DNA of 64,000 bases. It comes from Pagrus major. Lineage: Eukaryota > Chordata > Actinopteri > Spariformes > Sparidae. Under the pieces are notes generated by a model, which worked only from the letters and a program-made list of their open reading frames with translations, was not told the origin of the DNA and did no database searches. Position numbers and translations under genes: made by a program. The stretch is taken from the NCBI RefSeq assembly GCF_040436345.1, contig NC_133218.1:8167539-8231538 (forward strand), read 5' to 3'. This document shows, in pieces, positions 49,540 to 61,947 of this stretch (within the stretch, counting starts at the first letter, position 1; each line of letters opens with the position of its first letter).

Positions 49540-50365
49540 GTTTGTGATGGGAGTAAATTTACTCATCTAATTTGCATATTGTGACATCACCAGGTGGCAG
49601 CCATATTGGATAATGTAACTTTAAGTAAAACTGATTTTTGAACATATTTACACAGAAAAAAAAAATATTTATATTGTCATCTCATCCTCAAAATAAAGGA
49701 AGTAGTTTGATTGGAGTAAATTTACTAATCTAATTTGTATATCACCAGGTAAAATTCAGTAAAACGGAATTCTGAACATATTTACACAGCAGATTTTTTT
49801 TCATTTCATTTGATTTTTTCATAGATTTTTTTCATCCTCTCATCCTCAGAGTAAATGAACAGGAATCTGATAGGAGTAAACTCTCGCCGTGATCAGTGTG
49901 TGTTGCTTGTGTGACAGTGTGTGCAGCTGCAGCATCGTCAGAGTCACCCGTCTCTGACGAGCGATCGTCATCAGAGGGCAAATCGTCCCCTTCTGAATCG
50001 CGATCAGCAAAGATCTGTGCAAGCACCTCATCCGCACTGTAAAGTCCTCTGGGCATTTTGTTTTTTATTACAAAAATCGCTATCTGTCTCTCTATCTGTC
50101 CAGCACTCTCCTGCCACCGCTCCGCTGCTCTCTCCTCTCCCGCTCAGCCGCTGCCGCTCTGACAGCTGGTGTCGGGTTTCAAACTTTTTTTCTCAGATAT
50201 TTTGCATAGAAACACACCCACAAATGACGTCAGGATTGAAGCTGAATCTAGTGGCCATCTAGTGGTAGCAAGCAGTAACAGCACAAGGCAGTAGATTTAA
50301 AGATATGGGCTGTTTTATTCAGAAATGTTGCGAGTCGCAATAATGCGACTTTGGTGCCTAGAGGG
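49540..50365 (-). mobile_element. piggyBac-type transposon end
   Basis: Read on the minus strand from TTAA at 50366-50369, the end begins CCCTCTAGGCACCAAAGTCG. It contains the perfect hairpin AGTCGCA-ATAA-TGCGACT about 15 bp in. TTAA plus a CCY-type terminus is the piggyBac signature. The far end is not found. The interior has three related AGTAAATTTACT/AGTAAAC motifs at about 49551, 49710 and 49876. Confidence 0.65.
49832..50056 (-). pseudogene. piggyBac transposase-like N-terminal fragment
   Basis: The frame MPRGLYSADEVLAQIFADRD, followed by an acidic Ser/Asp stretch, resembles the N-terminus of PGBD-type transposases, which begin with a basic start, a YSAEE-like segment and an acidic tract. 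It sits just inside the TTAA terminus in the right orientation. The catalytic DDD domain is absent. Confidence 0.5.
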
Positions 50366-50704
50366 TTAACAAATTTGTTATTTTGCACTGGATTGGGTTT
50401 AAATTTTTCCTGAACATCCGAGAGACAGTGGAAAAAATTGGCAACATTCATTCTCTTGAGTAGTTGTTGCTGATTGGTTTAAGCTATTGAAAAAATCTTT
50501 TTCACTTTTCACTAAAATATTCACCAAAAATACAAATTCCACCGGAATCCAATAAAAACTGCTGTGTCTCGTTCAGCCCGTATAGGACCACATTTGGAAG
50601 GGATTTCGAGTCAATCGGTCCAAAGACCTGGAAGCTATTAAAAAAATCGGCCGACGTTTTCATGAAAAATGGCGACTTTTCACTAAAATATTCACCAAAA
50701 ATAC

Positions 50705-53700
50705 AGAGAATGTTACTTCAGCCCTGGGACCAGAAGAGAGACTAAACTAACGTCAGACAAATAATGATTTAGGCCACACTGCCCTGAGGGCAGGGGAATG
50801 TCACTTGACTTCAAAATATTCACCAAAAATACAAATTCCACCGGAATCCAATAAAAACTGCTGTGTCTCGTTCAGCCAGTATAGGACCACATTTGGGAGT
50901 GATTTCGAGTAAATCGGTCCAAAGACGTGGAAGCTATTGAGAAAATCGGCCGACGTTTTCATGAAAAATGGCCACTTTTCACAAAAATATTCACCAAAAA
51001 TACAATTTCCAACGGAATCCAATAAAGACTGCTGTGTCTCGTTCAGCCAGTATAGGACCACATTTGGGAGCGATTTCGAGTAAATCGGTCCAAAGACCTG
51101 GAAGCTATTGAGAAAATCGGCCGATGTTTTCATGAAAAATGGCCACTTTTCACTAAAATATTCACCAAAAATACAAATTCCACCGGAATCCAATAAAAAC
51201 TGCTGTGTCTCGTTCAGCCAGTATAGGACCACATTTGGGAGTGATTTCGAGGCAATCGGTCCAAAGATCTGGAAGCTATTGAAAAAATCGGCCGACGTTT
51301 TCATGAAAAATGGCGACTTTTCACTAAAATATTCACCAAAAATACAAATTCCACCGGAATCCAATAAAAACTGCTGTGTCTCGTTCAGCCAGTATAGGAC
51401 CACATTTGGTAGCGATTTCGAGTAAATCGGTCCAAAGACGTGGAAGCTATTGAGAAAATCGGCCAACGTTTTCATGAAAAATGGCCACTTTTCACAAAAA
51501 TATTCACCAAAAATACAAATTCCACCGGAATCCAATAAAAACTGCTGTGTCTCGTTCAGCCAGTATAGGACCACATTTGGGAGCGATTTCGAGTAAATCG
51601 GTTCAAAGACCTGGAAGCTATTGAGAAAATCGGCCGACGTTTTCATGAAAAATGGCCACTTTTCACTAAAATATTCACCAAAAATACAAATTCCACCGGA
51701 ATCCAATAAAAACTGCTGTGTCTCGTTCAGCCAGTATAGGACCACATTTGGGAGTGATTTCGAGTCAATCGGTCCAAAGACCTGGAAGCTATTGAAAAAA
51801 TCTGCCGACGTTTTCATGAAAAATGGCCACTTTTCACTAAAATATTCACCAAAAATACAAATTCCACCGGAATCCAATAAAAACTGCTGTGTCTCGTTCA
51901 GGCAGTATAGGACCACATTTGGGAGTGATTTCGAGGCAATCGGTCCAAAGATATGGAAGCTATTGAAAAAATCGGCCGACGTTTTCATGAAAAATGGCGA
52001 CTTTTCACTAAAATATTCACCAAAAATACAAATTCCACCGGAATCCAATAAAAACTGCTGTGTCTCGTTCAGCCAGTATAGGACCACATTTGGTAGCGAT
52101 TTCGAGTCAATCGGTCCAAAGACGTGGAAGCTATTGAGAAAATCGGCCGACGTTTTCATGAAAAATGGCCACTTTTCACAAAAATATTCACCAAAAATAC
52201 AAATTCCACCGGAATCCAATAAAAACTGCTGTGTCTCGTTCAGCCAGTATAGGACCACATTTGGGAGCGATTTCGAGTAAATCGGTTCAAAGACCTGGAA
52301 GCTATTGAGAAAATCGGCCGACGTTTTCATGAAAAATGGCCACTTTTCACTAAAATATTCACCAAAAATACAAATTCCACCGGAATCCAATAAAAACTGC
52401 TGTGTCTCGTTCAGCCAGTATAGGACCACATTTGGGAGTGATTTCGAGGCAATCGGTCCAAAGATCTGGAAGCTATTGAAAAAATCGGCCGACGTTTTCA
52501 TGAAAAATGGCGACTTTTCACTAAAATATTCACCAAAAATACAAATTCCACCGGAATCCAATAAAAACTGCTGTGTCTCGTTCAGCCAGTATAGGACCAC
52601 ATTTGGTAGCGATTTCGAGTAAATCGGTCCAAAGACGTGGAAGCTATTGAGAAAATCGGCCAACGTTTTCATGAAAAATGGCCACTTTTCACAAAAATAT
52701 TCACCAAAAATACAAATTCCACCGGAATCCAATAAAAACTGCTGTGTCTCGTTCAGCCAGTATAGGACCACATTTGGGAGCGATTTCGAGTAAATCGGTT
52801 CAAAGACCTGGAAGCTATTGAGAAAATCGGCCGACGTTTTCATGAAAAATGGCCACTTTTCACTAAAATATTCACCAAAAATACAAATTCCACCGGAATC
52901 CAATAAAAACTGCTGTGTCTCGTTCAGCCAGTATAGGACCACATTTGGGAGTGATTTCGAGTCAATCGGTCCAAAGACCTGGAAGCTATTGAAAAAATCT
53001 GCCGACGTTTTCATGAAAAATGGCCACTTTTCACTAAAATATTCACCAAAAATACAAATTCCACCGGAATCCAATAAAAACTGCTGTGTCTCGTTCAGGC
53101 AGTATAGGACCACATTTGGGAGTGATTTCGAGGCAATCGGTCCAAAGATCTGGAAGCTATTGAAAAAATCGGCCGACGTTTTCATGAAAAATGGCGACTT
53201 TTCACTAAAATATTCACCAAAAATACAAATTCCACCGGAATCCAATAAAAACTGCTGTGTCTCGTTGAGCCAGTATAGGACCACATTTGGTAGCGATTTC
53301 GAGTCAATCGGTCCAAAGACGTGGAAGCTATTGAGAAAATCGGCCGACGTTTTCATGAAAAATGGCCACTTTTCACTAAAATATTCACCAAAAATACAAA
53401 TTCCACCGGAATCCAATAAAAACTGCTGTGTCTCGTTCAGCCAGTATAGGACCACATTTGGGAGCGATTTCGAGTAAATCGGTTCAAAGACCTGGAAGCT
53501 ATTGAGAAAATCGGCCGACGTTTTCATGAAAAATGGCCACTTTTCACTAAAATATTCACCAAAAATACAAATTCCACCGGAATCCAATAAAAACTGCTGT
53601 GTCTCGTTCAGCCAGTATAGGACCACATTTGGGAGTGATTTCGAGTCAATCGGTCCAAAGACCTGGAAGCTATTGAAAAAATCTGCCGACGTTTTCATGA

Positions 53701-56700
53701 AAAATGGCCACTTTTCACTAAAATATTCACCAAAAATACAAATTCCACCGGAATCCAATAAAAACTGCTGTGTCTCGTTCAGGCAGTATAGGACCACATT
53801 TGGGAGTGATTTCGAGTCAATCGGTCAAAAGACCTGGAAGCTATTGAAAAAATCGGCCGACGTTTTCATGAAAAATTGCGACTTTTCACTAAAATATTCA
53901 CCAAAAATACAAATTCCACCGGAATCCAATAAAAACTGCTGTGTCTCGTTCAGCCAGTATAGGACCACATTTGGGAGCCATTTCGAGTCAATCGGTCCAA
54001 AGACCTGGAAGCTATTGAAAAAATCGGCCAACGATTTCATGAAAAATGGCGACTTTTCACTAAAATATTCACCAAAAATACAAATTCCACCGGAATCCAA
54101 TAAAAACTGCTGTGTCTCGTTCAGACAGTATAAGACCACATTTGGGAGAGATTTCGAGTCAATCGGTCCAAAGACCTGGAAGCTATTGAAAAAATCTGCC
54201 GATGTTTTCATGAAAAATGGCGACTTTTCACGAAAATATTCACCAAAAATACAGAGAATGTTACTTCAGCCCTGGGACCAGAAGAGAGACTAAACTAACG
54301 TCAGACAAATAATGATTTAGGCCACTCTGCCCTGAGGGCAGAGGAATGTCACTTGACTTCAAAATATTCACCAAAAATACAAATTCCACCGGAATCCAAC
54401 AAAAACTGCTGTGTCTCGTTCAGCCAGTATAGGACCACATTTGGGAGCGATTTTGAGGCAATCGGTTAAAAGACCTGGAAGCTATTGAAAAAATCATCCG
54501 ACGTTTTCATGAAAAATGGCGACTTTTCCCTAAAATATTCACCAAAAATACAGAGAATGTTACTTCAGTCCTGGGACCAGAAGAGAGACTAAACTACCGT
54601 CAGACAAATAATGATTTAGGCCACTCTGCCCTGAGGGCAGAGGAATGTCACTTGACTTCAAAATATTCACCAAAAATACAAATTCCACCGGAATCCAATA
54701 AAAACTGCTGTGTCTCGTTCAGCCAGTATAGGACCACATTTGGTAGCGATTTCGAGTAAATCGGTTCAAAGACCTGGAAGCTATTGAGAAAATCGGCCGA
54801 CGTTTTCATGAAAAATGGCCACTTTTCACTAAAATATTCACCAAAAATACAAATTCCACCGGAATCCAATAAAAACTGCTGTGTCTCGTTCAGCCAGTAT
54901 AGGACCACATTTGGGAGTGATTTCGAGTCAATCGGTCCAAAGACCTGGAAGCTATTGAAAAAATCTGCCGACGTTTTCATGAAAAATGGCCACTTTTCAC
55001 TAAAATATTCACCAAAAATACAAATTCCACCGGAATCCAATAAAAACTGCTGTGTCTCGTTCAGGCAGTATAGGACCACATTTGGGAGTGATTTCGAGGC
55101 AATCGGTCCAAAGATCTGGAAGCTATTGAAAAAATCGGCCGACGTTTTCATGAAAAATGGCGACTTTTCACTAAAATATTCACCAAAAATACAAATTCCA
55201 CCGGAATCCAATAAAAACTGCTGTGTCTCGTTCAGCCAGTATAGGACCACATTTGGTAGCGATTTCGAGTCAATCGGTCCAAAGACGTGGAAGCTATTGA
55301 GAAAATCGGCCGACGTTTTCATGAAAAATGGCCACTTTTCACAAAAATATTCACCAAAAATACAAATTCCACCGGAATCCAATAAAAACTGCTGTGTCTC
55401 GTTCAGCCAGTATAGGACCACATTTGGGAGCGATTTCGAGTAAATCGGTTCAAAGACCTGGAAGCTATTGAGAAAATCGGCCGACGTTTTCATGAAAAAT
55501 GGCCACTTTTCACTAAAATATTCACCAAAAATACAAATTCCACCGGAATCCAATAAAAACTGCTGTGTCTCGTTCAGCCAGTATAGGACCACATTTGGGA
55601 GTGATTTCGAGTCAATCGGTCCAAAGACCTGGAAGCTATTGAAAAAATCTGCCGACGTTTTCATGAAAAATGGCCACTTTTCACTAAAATATTCACCAAA
55701 AATACAAATTCCACCGGAATCCAATAAAAACTGCTGTGTCTCGTTCAGGCAGTATAGGACCACATTTGGGAGTGATTTCGAGTCAATCGGTCAAAAGACC
55801 TGGAAGCTATTGAAAAAATCGGCCGACGTTTTCATGAAAAATTGCGACTTTTCACTAAAATATTCACCAAAAATACAAATTCCACCGGAATCCAATAAAA
55901 ACTGCTGTGTCTCGTTCAGCCAGTTTAGGACCACATTTGGGAGCCATTTCGAGTCAATCGGTCCAAAGACCTGGAAGCTATTGAAAAAATCGGCCAACGA
56001 TTTCATGAAAAATGGCGACTTTTCACTAAAATATTCACCAAAAATACAAATTCCACCGGAATCCAATAAAAACTGCTGTGTCTCGTTCAGACAGTATAAG
56101 ACCACATTTGGGAGAGATTTCGAGTCAATCGGTCCAAAGACCTGGAAGCTATTGAAAAAATCTGCCGATGTTTTCATGAAAAATGGCGACTTTTCACGAA
56201 AATATTCACCAAAAATACAGAGAATGTTACTTCAGCCCTGGGACCAGAAGAGAGACTAAACTAACGTCAGACAAATAATGATTTAGGCCACTCTGCCCTG
56301 AGGGCAGAGGAATGTCACTTGACTTCAAAATATTCACCAAAAATACAAATTCCACCGGAATCCAACAAAAACTGCTGTGTCTCGTTCAGCCAGTATAGGA
56401 CCACATTTGGGAGCGATTTTGAGGCAATCGGTTAAAAGACCTGGAAGCTATTGAAAAAATCATCCGACGTTTTCATGAAAAATGGCGACTTTTCCCTAAA
56501 ATATTCACCAAAAATACAGAGAATGTTACTTCAGTCCTGGGACCAGAAGAGAGACTAAACTACCGTCAGACAAATAATGATTTAGGCCACTCTGCCCTGA
56601 GGGCAGAGGAATGTCACTTGACTTCAAAATATTCACCAAAAATACAAATTCCAACGGAATCCAATAAAGACTGCTGTGTCTCGTTCAGCCAGTATAGGAC

Positions 56701-59700
56701 CACATTTGGTAGCGATTTCGAGTAAATCGGTCCAAAGACGTGGAAGCTATTGAGAAAATCGGCCGACGTTTTCATGAAAAATGGCCACTTTTCACAAAAA
56801 TATTCACCAAAAATACAAATTCCACCGGAATCCAATAAAAACTGCTGTGTCTCGTTCAGCCAGTATAGGACCACATTTGGGAGCGATTTCGAGTAAATCG
56901 GTTCAAAGACCTGGAAGCTATTGAGAAAATCGGCCGACGTTTTCATGAAAAATGGCCACTTTTCACTAAAATATTCACCAAAAATACAAATTCCACCGGA
57001 ATCCAATAAAAACTGCTGTGTCTCATTCAGCCAGTATAGGACCACATTTGGGAGTGATTTTGAGTCAATTGGTCCAAAGACCTGGAAGCTATTGAAAAAA
57101 TCTGCCGACGTTTTCATGAAAAATGGCCACTTTTCACTAAAATATTCACCAAAAATACAAATTCCACCGGAATCCAATAAAAACTGCTGTGTCTTGTTCA
57201 GCCAGTATATGACCACATTTGGGAGCGATTTAGAGTAAATCGGTCCAAAGACCTGGAAGCTATTGAAAAAATCAGCCGACGTTTTCATGAAAAATGGCCA
57301 CTTTTCACGAAAATATTCACCAAAAATACAGAGAATGTTACTTCAGCCCTGGGACCAGAAGAGAGACTAAACTAACGTCAGACAAATAATGATTTAGGCC
57401 ACTCTGCCCTGAGGGCAGAGGAATGTCACTTGACTTCAAAATATTCACCAAAAATACAAATTCCACCGGAATCCAACAAAAACTGCTGTGTCTCGTTCAG
57501 CCAGTATAGGACCACATTTGGGAGCGATTTTGAGGCAATCGGTTAAAAGACCTGGAAGCTATTGAAAAAATCATCCGACGTTTTCATGAAAAATGGCGAC
57601 TTTTCCCTAAAATATTCACCAAAAATACAGAGAATGTTACTTCAGTCCTGGGACCAGAAGAGAGACTAAACTACCGTCAGACAAATAATGATTTAGGCCA
57701 CTCTGCCCTGAGGGCAGAGGAATGTCACTTGACTTCAAAATATTCACCAAAAATACAAATTCCAACGGAATCCAATAAAAACTGCTGTGTCTTGTAGGAC
57801 CACATTTGGGAGTGATTTCGAGTCAATCGGTTAAAAGACCTGGAAGCTATTGAAAAAATCTGCCGACGTTTTCATGAAAAATGGCGACTTTTCACTAAAA
57901 TATTCACCAAAAATACAAATTCCACCGGAATCCAATAAAAACTGCTGTGTCTCGTTCAGCCAGTATAGGACCACATTTGGTAGCGATTTCGAGTAAATCG
58001 GTCCAAAGACGTGGAAGCTATTGAGAAAATCGGCCGACGTTTTCATGAAAAATGGCCACTTTTCACAAAAATATTCACCAAAAATACAAATTCCACCGGA
58101 ATCCAATAAAAACTGCTGTGTCTTGTTCAGCCAGTATAGGACCACATTTGGGAGTGATTTCGAGGCAATCGGTCCAAAGATCTGGAAGCTATTGAAAAAA
58201 TCGGCCGACGTTTTCATGAAAAATAGCCACTTTTCACAAAAATATTCACCAAAAATACAAATTCCACAGGAATCCAATAAAAACTGCTGTGTCTTGTAGG
58301 ACCACATTTGGGAGTGATTTCGAGTCAATCGGTTAAAAGACCTGGAAGCTATTGAAAAAATCTGCCGACGTTTTCATGAAAAATGGCCACTTTTCACTCA
58401 AATATTCACCCAAAAATACAAATTCCACCGGAATCCAACAAAAACTGCTGTGTCTCGTTCAGCCAGTATAGGACCACATTTGGGAGCGATTTTGAGGCAA
58501 TCGGTTAAAAGACCTGGAAGCTATTGAAAAAATCATCCGACGTTTTCATGAAAAATGGCGACTTTTCCCTAAAATATTCACCAAAAATACAGAGAATGTT
58601 ACTTCAGTCCTGGGACCAGAAGAGAGACTAAACTACCGTCAGACAAATAATGATTTAGGCCACTCTGCCCTGAGGGCAGAGGAATGTCACTTGACTTCAA
58701 AATATTCACCAAAAATACAAATTCCACCGGAATCTAATAAAAACTGCTGTGTCTCGTTCAGCCAGTATAGGACCACATTTGGGAGCGATTTCGAGTAAAT
58801 CGGTTCAAAGACCTGGAAGCTATTGAGAAAATCGGCCGACGTTTTCATGAAAAATGGCCACTTTTCACTAAAATATTCACCAAAAATACAAATTCCACCG
58901 GAATCCAATAAAAACTGCTGTGTCTCGTTCAGCCAGTATAGGACCACATTTAGGAGCGATTTCGAGTCAATCGGTCCAAAGACCTGGAAGCTATTGAAAA
59001 AATCTGCCGACGTTTTCATGAAAAATGGCCACTTTTCACTCAAATATTCACCCAAAAATACAAATTCCACCGGAATCCAATAAAAACTGCTGTGTCTCGT
59101 TCAGGCAGTATAGGACCACATTTGGGAGTGATTTCGAGTCAATCGGTCAAAAGACCTGGAAGCTATTGAAAAAATCTGCCGACGTTTTCATGAAAAATGG
59201 CCACTTTTCACTAAAATATTCACCAAAAATACAAATTCCACCGGAATCCAATAAAAACTGCTGTGTCTCGTTCAGGCAGTATAGGACCACATTTGGGAGT
59301 GATTTCGAGGCAATCGGTCCAAAGATCTGGAAGCTATTGAAAAAATCGGCCGACGTTTTCATGAAAAATGGCGACTTTTCACTAAAATATTCACCAAAAA
59401 TACAAATTCCACCGGAATCCAATAAAAACTGCTGTGTCTCGTTCAGCCAGTATAGGACCACATTTGGTAGCGATTTCGAGTCAATCGGTCCAAAGACGTG
59501 GAAGCTATTGAGAAAATCGGCCGACGTTTTCATGAAAAATGGCCACTTTTCACAAAAATATTCACCAAAAATACAAATTCCACCGGAATCCAATAAAAAC
59601 TGCTGTGTCTCGTTCAGCCAGTATAGGACCACATTTGGGAGCGATTTCGAGTAAATCGGTTCAAAGACCTGGAAGCTATTGAGAAAATCGGCCGACGTTT

Positions 59701-61947
59701 TCATGAAAAATGGCCACTTTTCACTAAAATATTCACCAAAAATACAAATTCCACCGGAATCCAATAAAAACTGCTGTGTCTCGTTCAGCCAGTATAGGAC
59801 CACATTTGGGAGTGATTTCGAGTCAATCGGTCCAAAGACCTGGAAGCTATTGAAAAAATCTGCCGACGTTTTCATGAAAAATGGCCACTTTTCACTAAAA
59901 TATTCACCAAAAATACAAATTCCACCGGAATCCAATAAAAACTGCTGTGTCTCGTTCAGGCAGTATAGGACCACATTTGGGAGTGATTTCGAGTCAATCG
60001 GTCAAAAGACCTGGAAGCTATTGAAAAAATCGGCCGACGTTTTCATGAAAAATTGCGACTTTTCACTAAAATATTCACCAAAAATACAAATTCCACCGGA
60101 ATCCAATAAAAACTGCTGTGTCTCGTTCAGCCAGTTTAGGACCACATTTGGGAGCCATTTCGAGTCAATCGGTCCAAAGACCTGGAAGCTATTGAAAAAA
60201 TCGGCCAACGATTTCATGAAAAATGGCGACTTTTCACTAAAATATTCACCAAAAATACAAATTCCACCGGAATCCAATAAAAACTGCTGTGTCTCGTTCA
60301 GACAGTATAAGACCACATTTGGGAGAGATTTCGAGTCAATCGGTCCAAAGACCTGGAAGCTATTGAAAAAATCTGCCGATGTTTTCATGAAAAATGGCGA
60401 CTTTTCACGAAAATATTCACCAAAAATACAGAGAATGTTACTTCAGCCCTGGGACCAGAAGAGAGACTAAACTAACGTCAGACAAATAATGATTTAGGCC
60501 ACTCTGCCCTGAGGGCAGAGGAATGTCACTTGACTTCAAAATATTCACCAAAAATACAAATTCCACCGGAATCCAACAAAAACTGCTGTGTCTCGTTCAG
60601 CCAGTATAGGACCACATTTGGGAGCGATTTTGAGGCAATCGGTTAAAAGACCTGGAAGCTATTGAAAAAATCATCCGACGTTTTCATGAAAAATGGCGAC
60701 TTTTCCCTAAAATATTCACCAAAAATACAGAGAATGTTACTTCAGTCCTGGGACCAGAAGAGAGACTAAACTACCGTCAGACAAATAATGATTTAGGCCA
60801 CTCTGCCCTGAGGGCAGAGGAATGTCACTTGACTTCAAAATATTCACCAAAAATACAAATTCCAACGGAATCCAATAAAGACTGCTGTGTCTCGTTCAGC
60901 CAGTATAGGACCACATTTGGTAGCGATTTCGAGTAAATCGGTCCAAAGACGTGGAAGCTATTGAGAAAATCGGCCGACGTTTTCATGAAAAATGGCCACT
61001 TTTCACAAAAATATTCACCAAAAATACAAATTCCACCGGAATCCAATAAAAACTGCTGTGTCTCGTTCAGCCAGTATAGGACCACATTTGGGAGCGATTT
61101 CGAGTAAATCGGTTCAAAGACCTGGAAGCTATTGAGAAAATCGGCCGACGTTTTCATGAAAAATGGCCACTTTTCACTAAAATATTCACCAAAAATACAA
61201 ATTCCACCGGAATCCAATAAAAACTGGTGTGTCTCATTCAGCCAGTATAGGACCACATTTGGGAGTGATTTTGAGTCAATTGGTCCAAAGACCTGGAAGC
61301 TATTGAAAAAATCTGCCGACGTTTTCATGAAAAATGGCCACTTTTCACTAAAATATTCACCAAAAATACAAATTCCACCGGAATCCAATAAAAACTGCTG
61401 TGTCTTGTTCAGCCAGTATATGACCACATTTGGGAGCGATTTAGAGTAAATCGGTCCAAAGACCTGGAAGCTATTGAAAAAATCGGCCGACGTTTTCATG
61501 AAAAATGGCCACTTTTCACGAAAATATTCACCAAAAATACAGAGAATGTTACTTCAGCCCTGGGACCAGAAGAGAGACTAAACTAACGTCAGACAAATAA
61601 TGATTTAGGCCACTCTGCCCTGAGGGCAGAGGAATGTCACTTGACTTCAAAATATTCACCAAAAATACAAATTCCACCGGAATCCAACAAAAACTGCTGT
61701 GTCTCGTTCAGCCAGTATAGGACCACATTTGGGAGCGATTTTGAGGCAATCGGTTAAAAGACCTGGAAGCTATTGAAAAAATCATCCGACGTTTTCATGA
61801 AAAATGGCGACTTTTCCCTAAAATATTCACCAAAAATACAGAGAATGTTACTTCAGTCCTGGGACCAGAAGAGAGACTAAACTACCGTCAGACAAATAAT
61901 GATTTAGGCCACTCTGCCCTGAGGGCAGAGGAATGTCACTTGACTTC
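50705..61947 (+). repeat. 108-bp spacer interspersed in the satellite, 12 copies
   Basis: Unrelated 108-bp blocks start with AGAGAATGTTACTTCAG and end CACTTGACTTC. They replace part of a monomer, giving a 128-bp anchor-to-anchor step. Anchors are at 50693, 54241, 54540, 56207, 56506, 57318, 57617, 58579, 60418, 60717, 61529 and 61828. Two types exist (AGCCCTGG with AACGTCAG, and AGTCCTGG with TACCGTCAG). They mostly come as pairs 299 bp apart (128 + 171). Each has the hairpin CTCTGCCC-TGA-GGGCAGAG, shortened in the first copy. Confidence 0.93.
50903..50919 (+). promoter_or_regulatory. CENP-B-box-like 17-mer (example of a motif present in most monomers)
   Basis: TTTCGAGTAAATCGGTC fits NTTCGNNNNANNCGGGN, the essential CENP-B box, at eight of nine fixed bases. 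The last G is T. The motif recurs once per monomer with C/A or T/G changes only at free positions, except in monomers after spacers, where TTCG is often TTTG. Confidence 0.4.
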
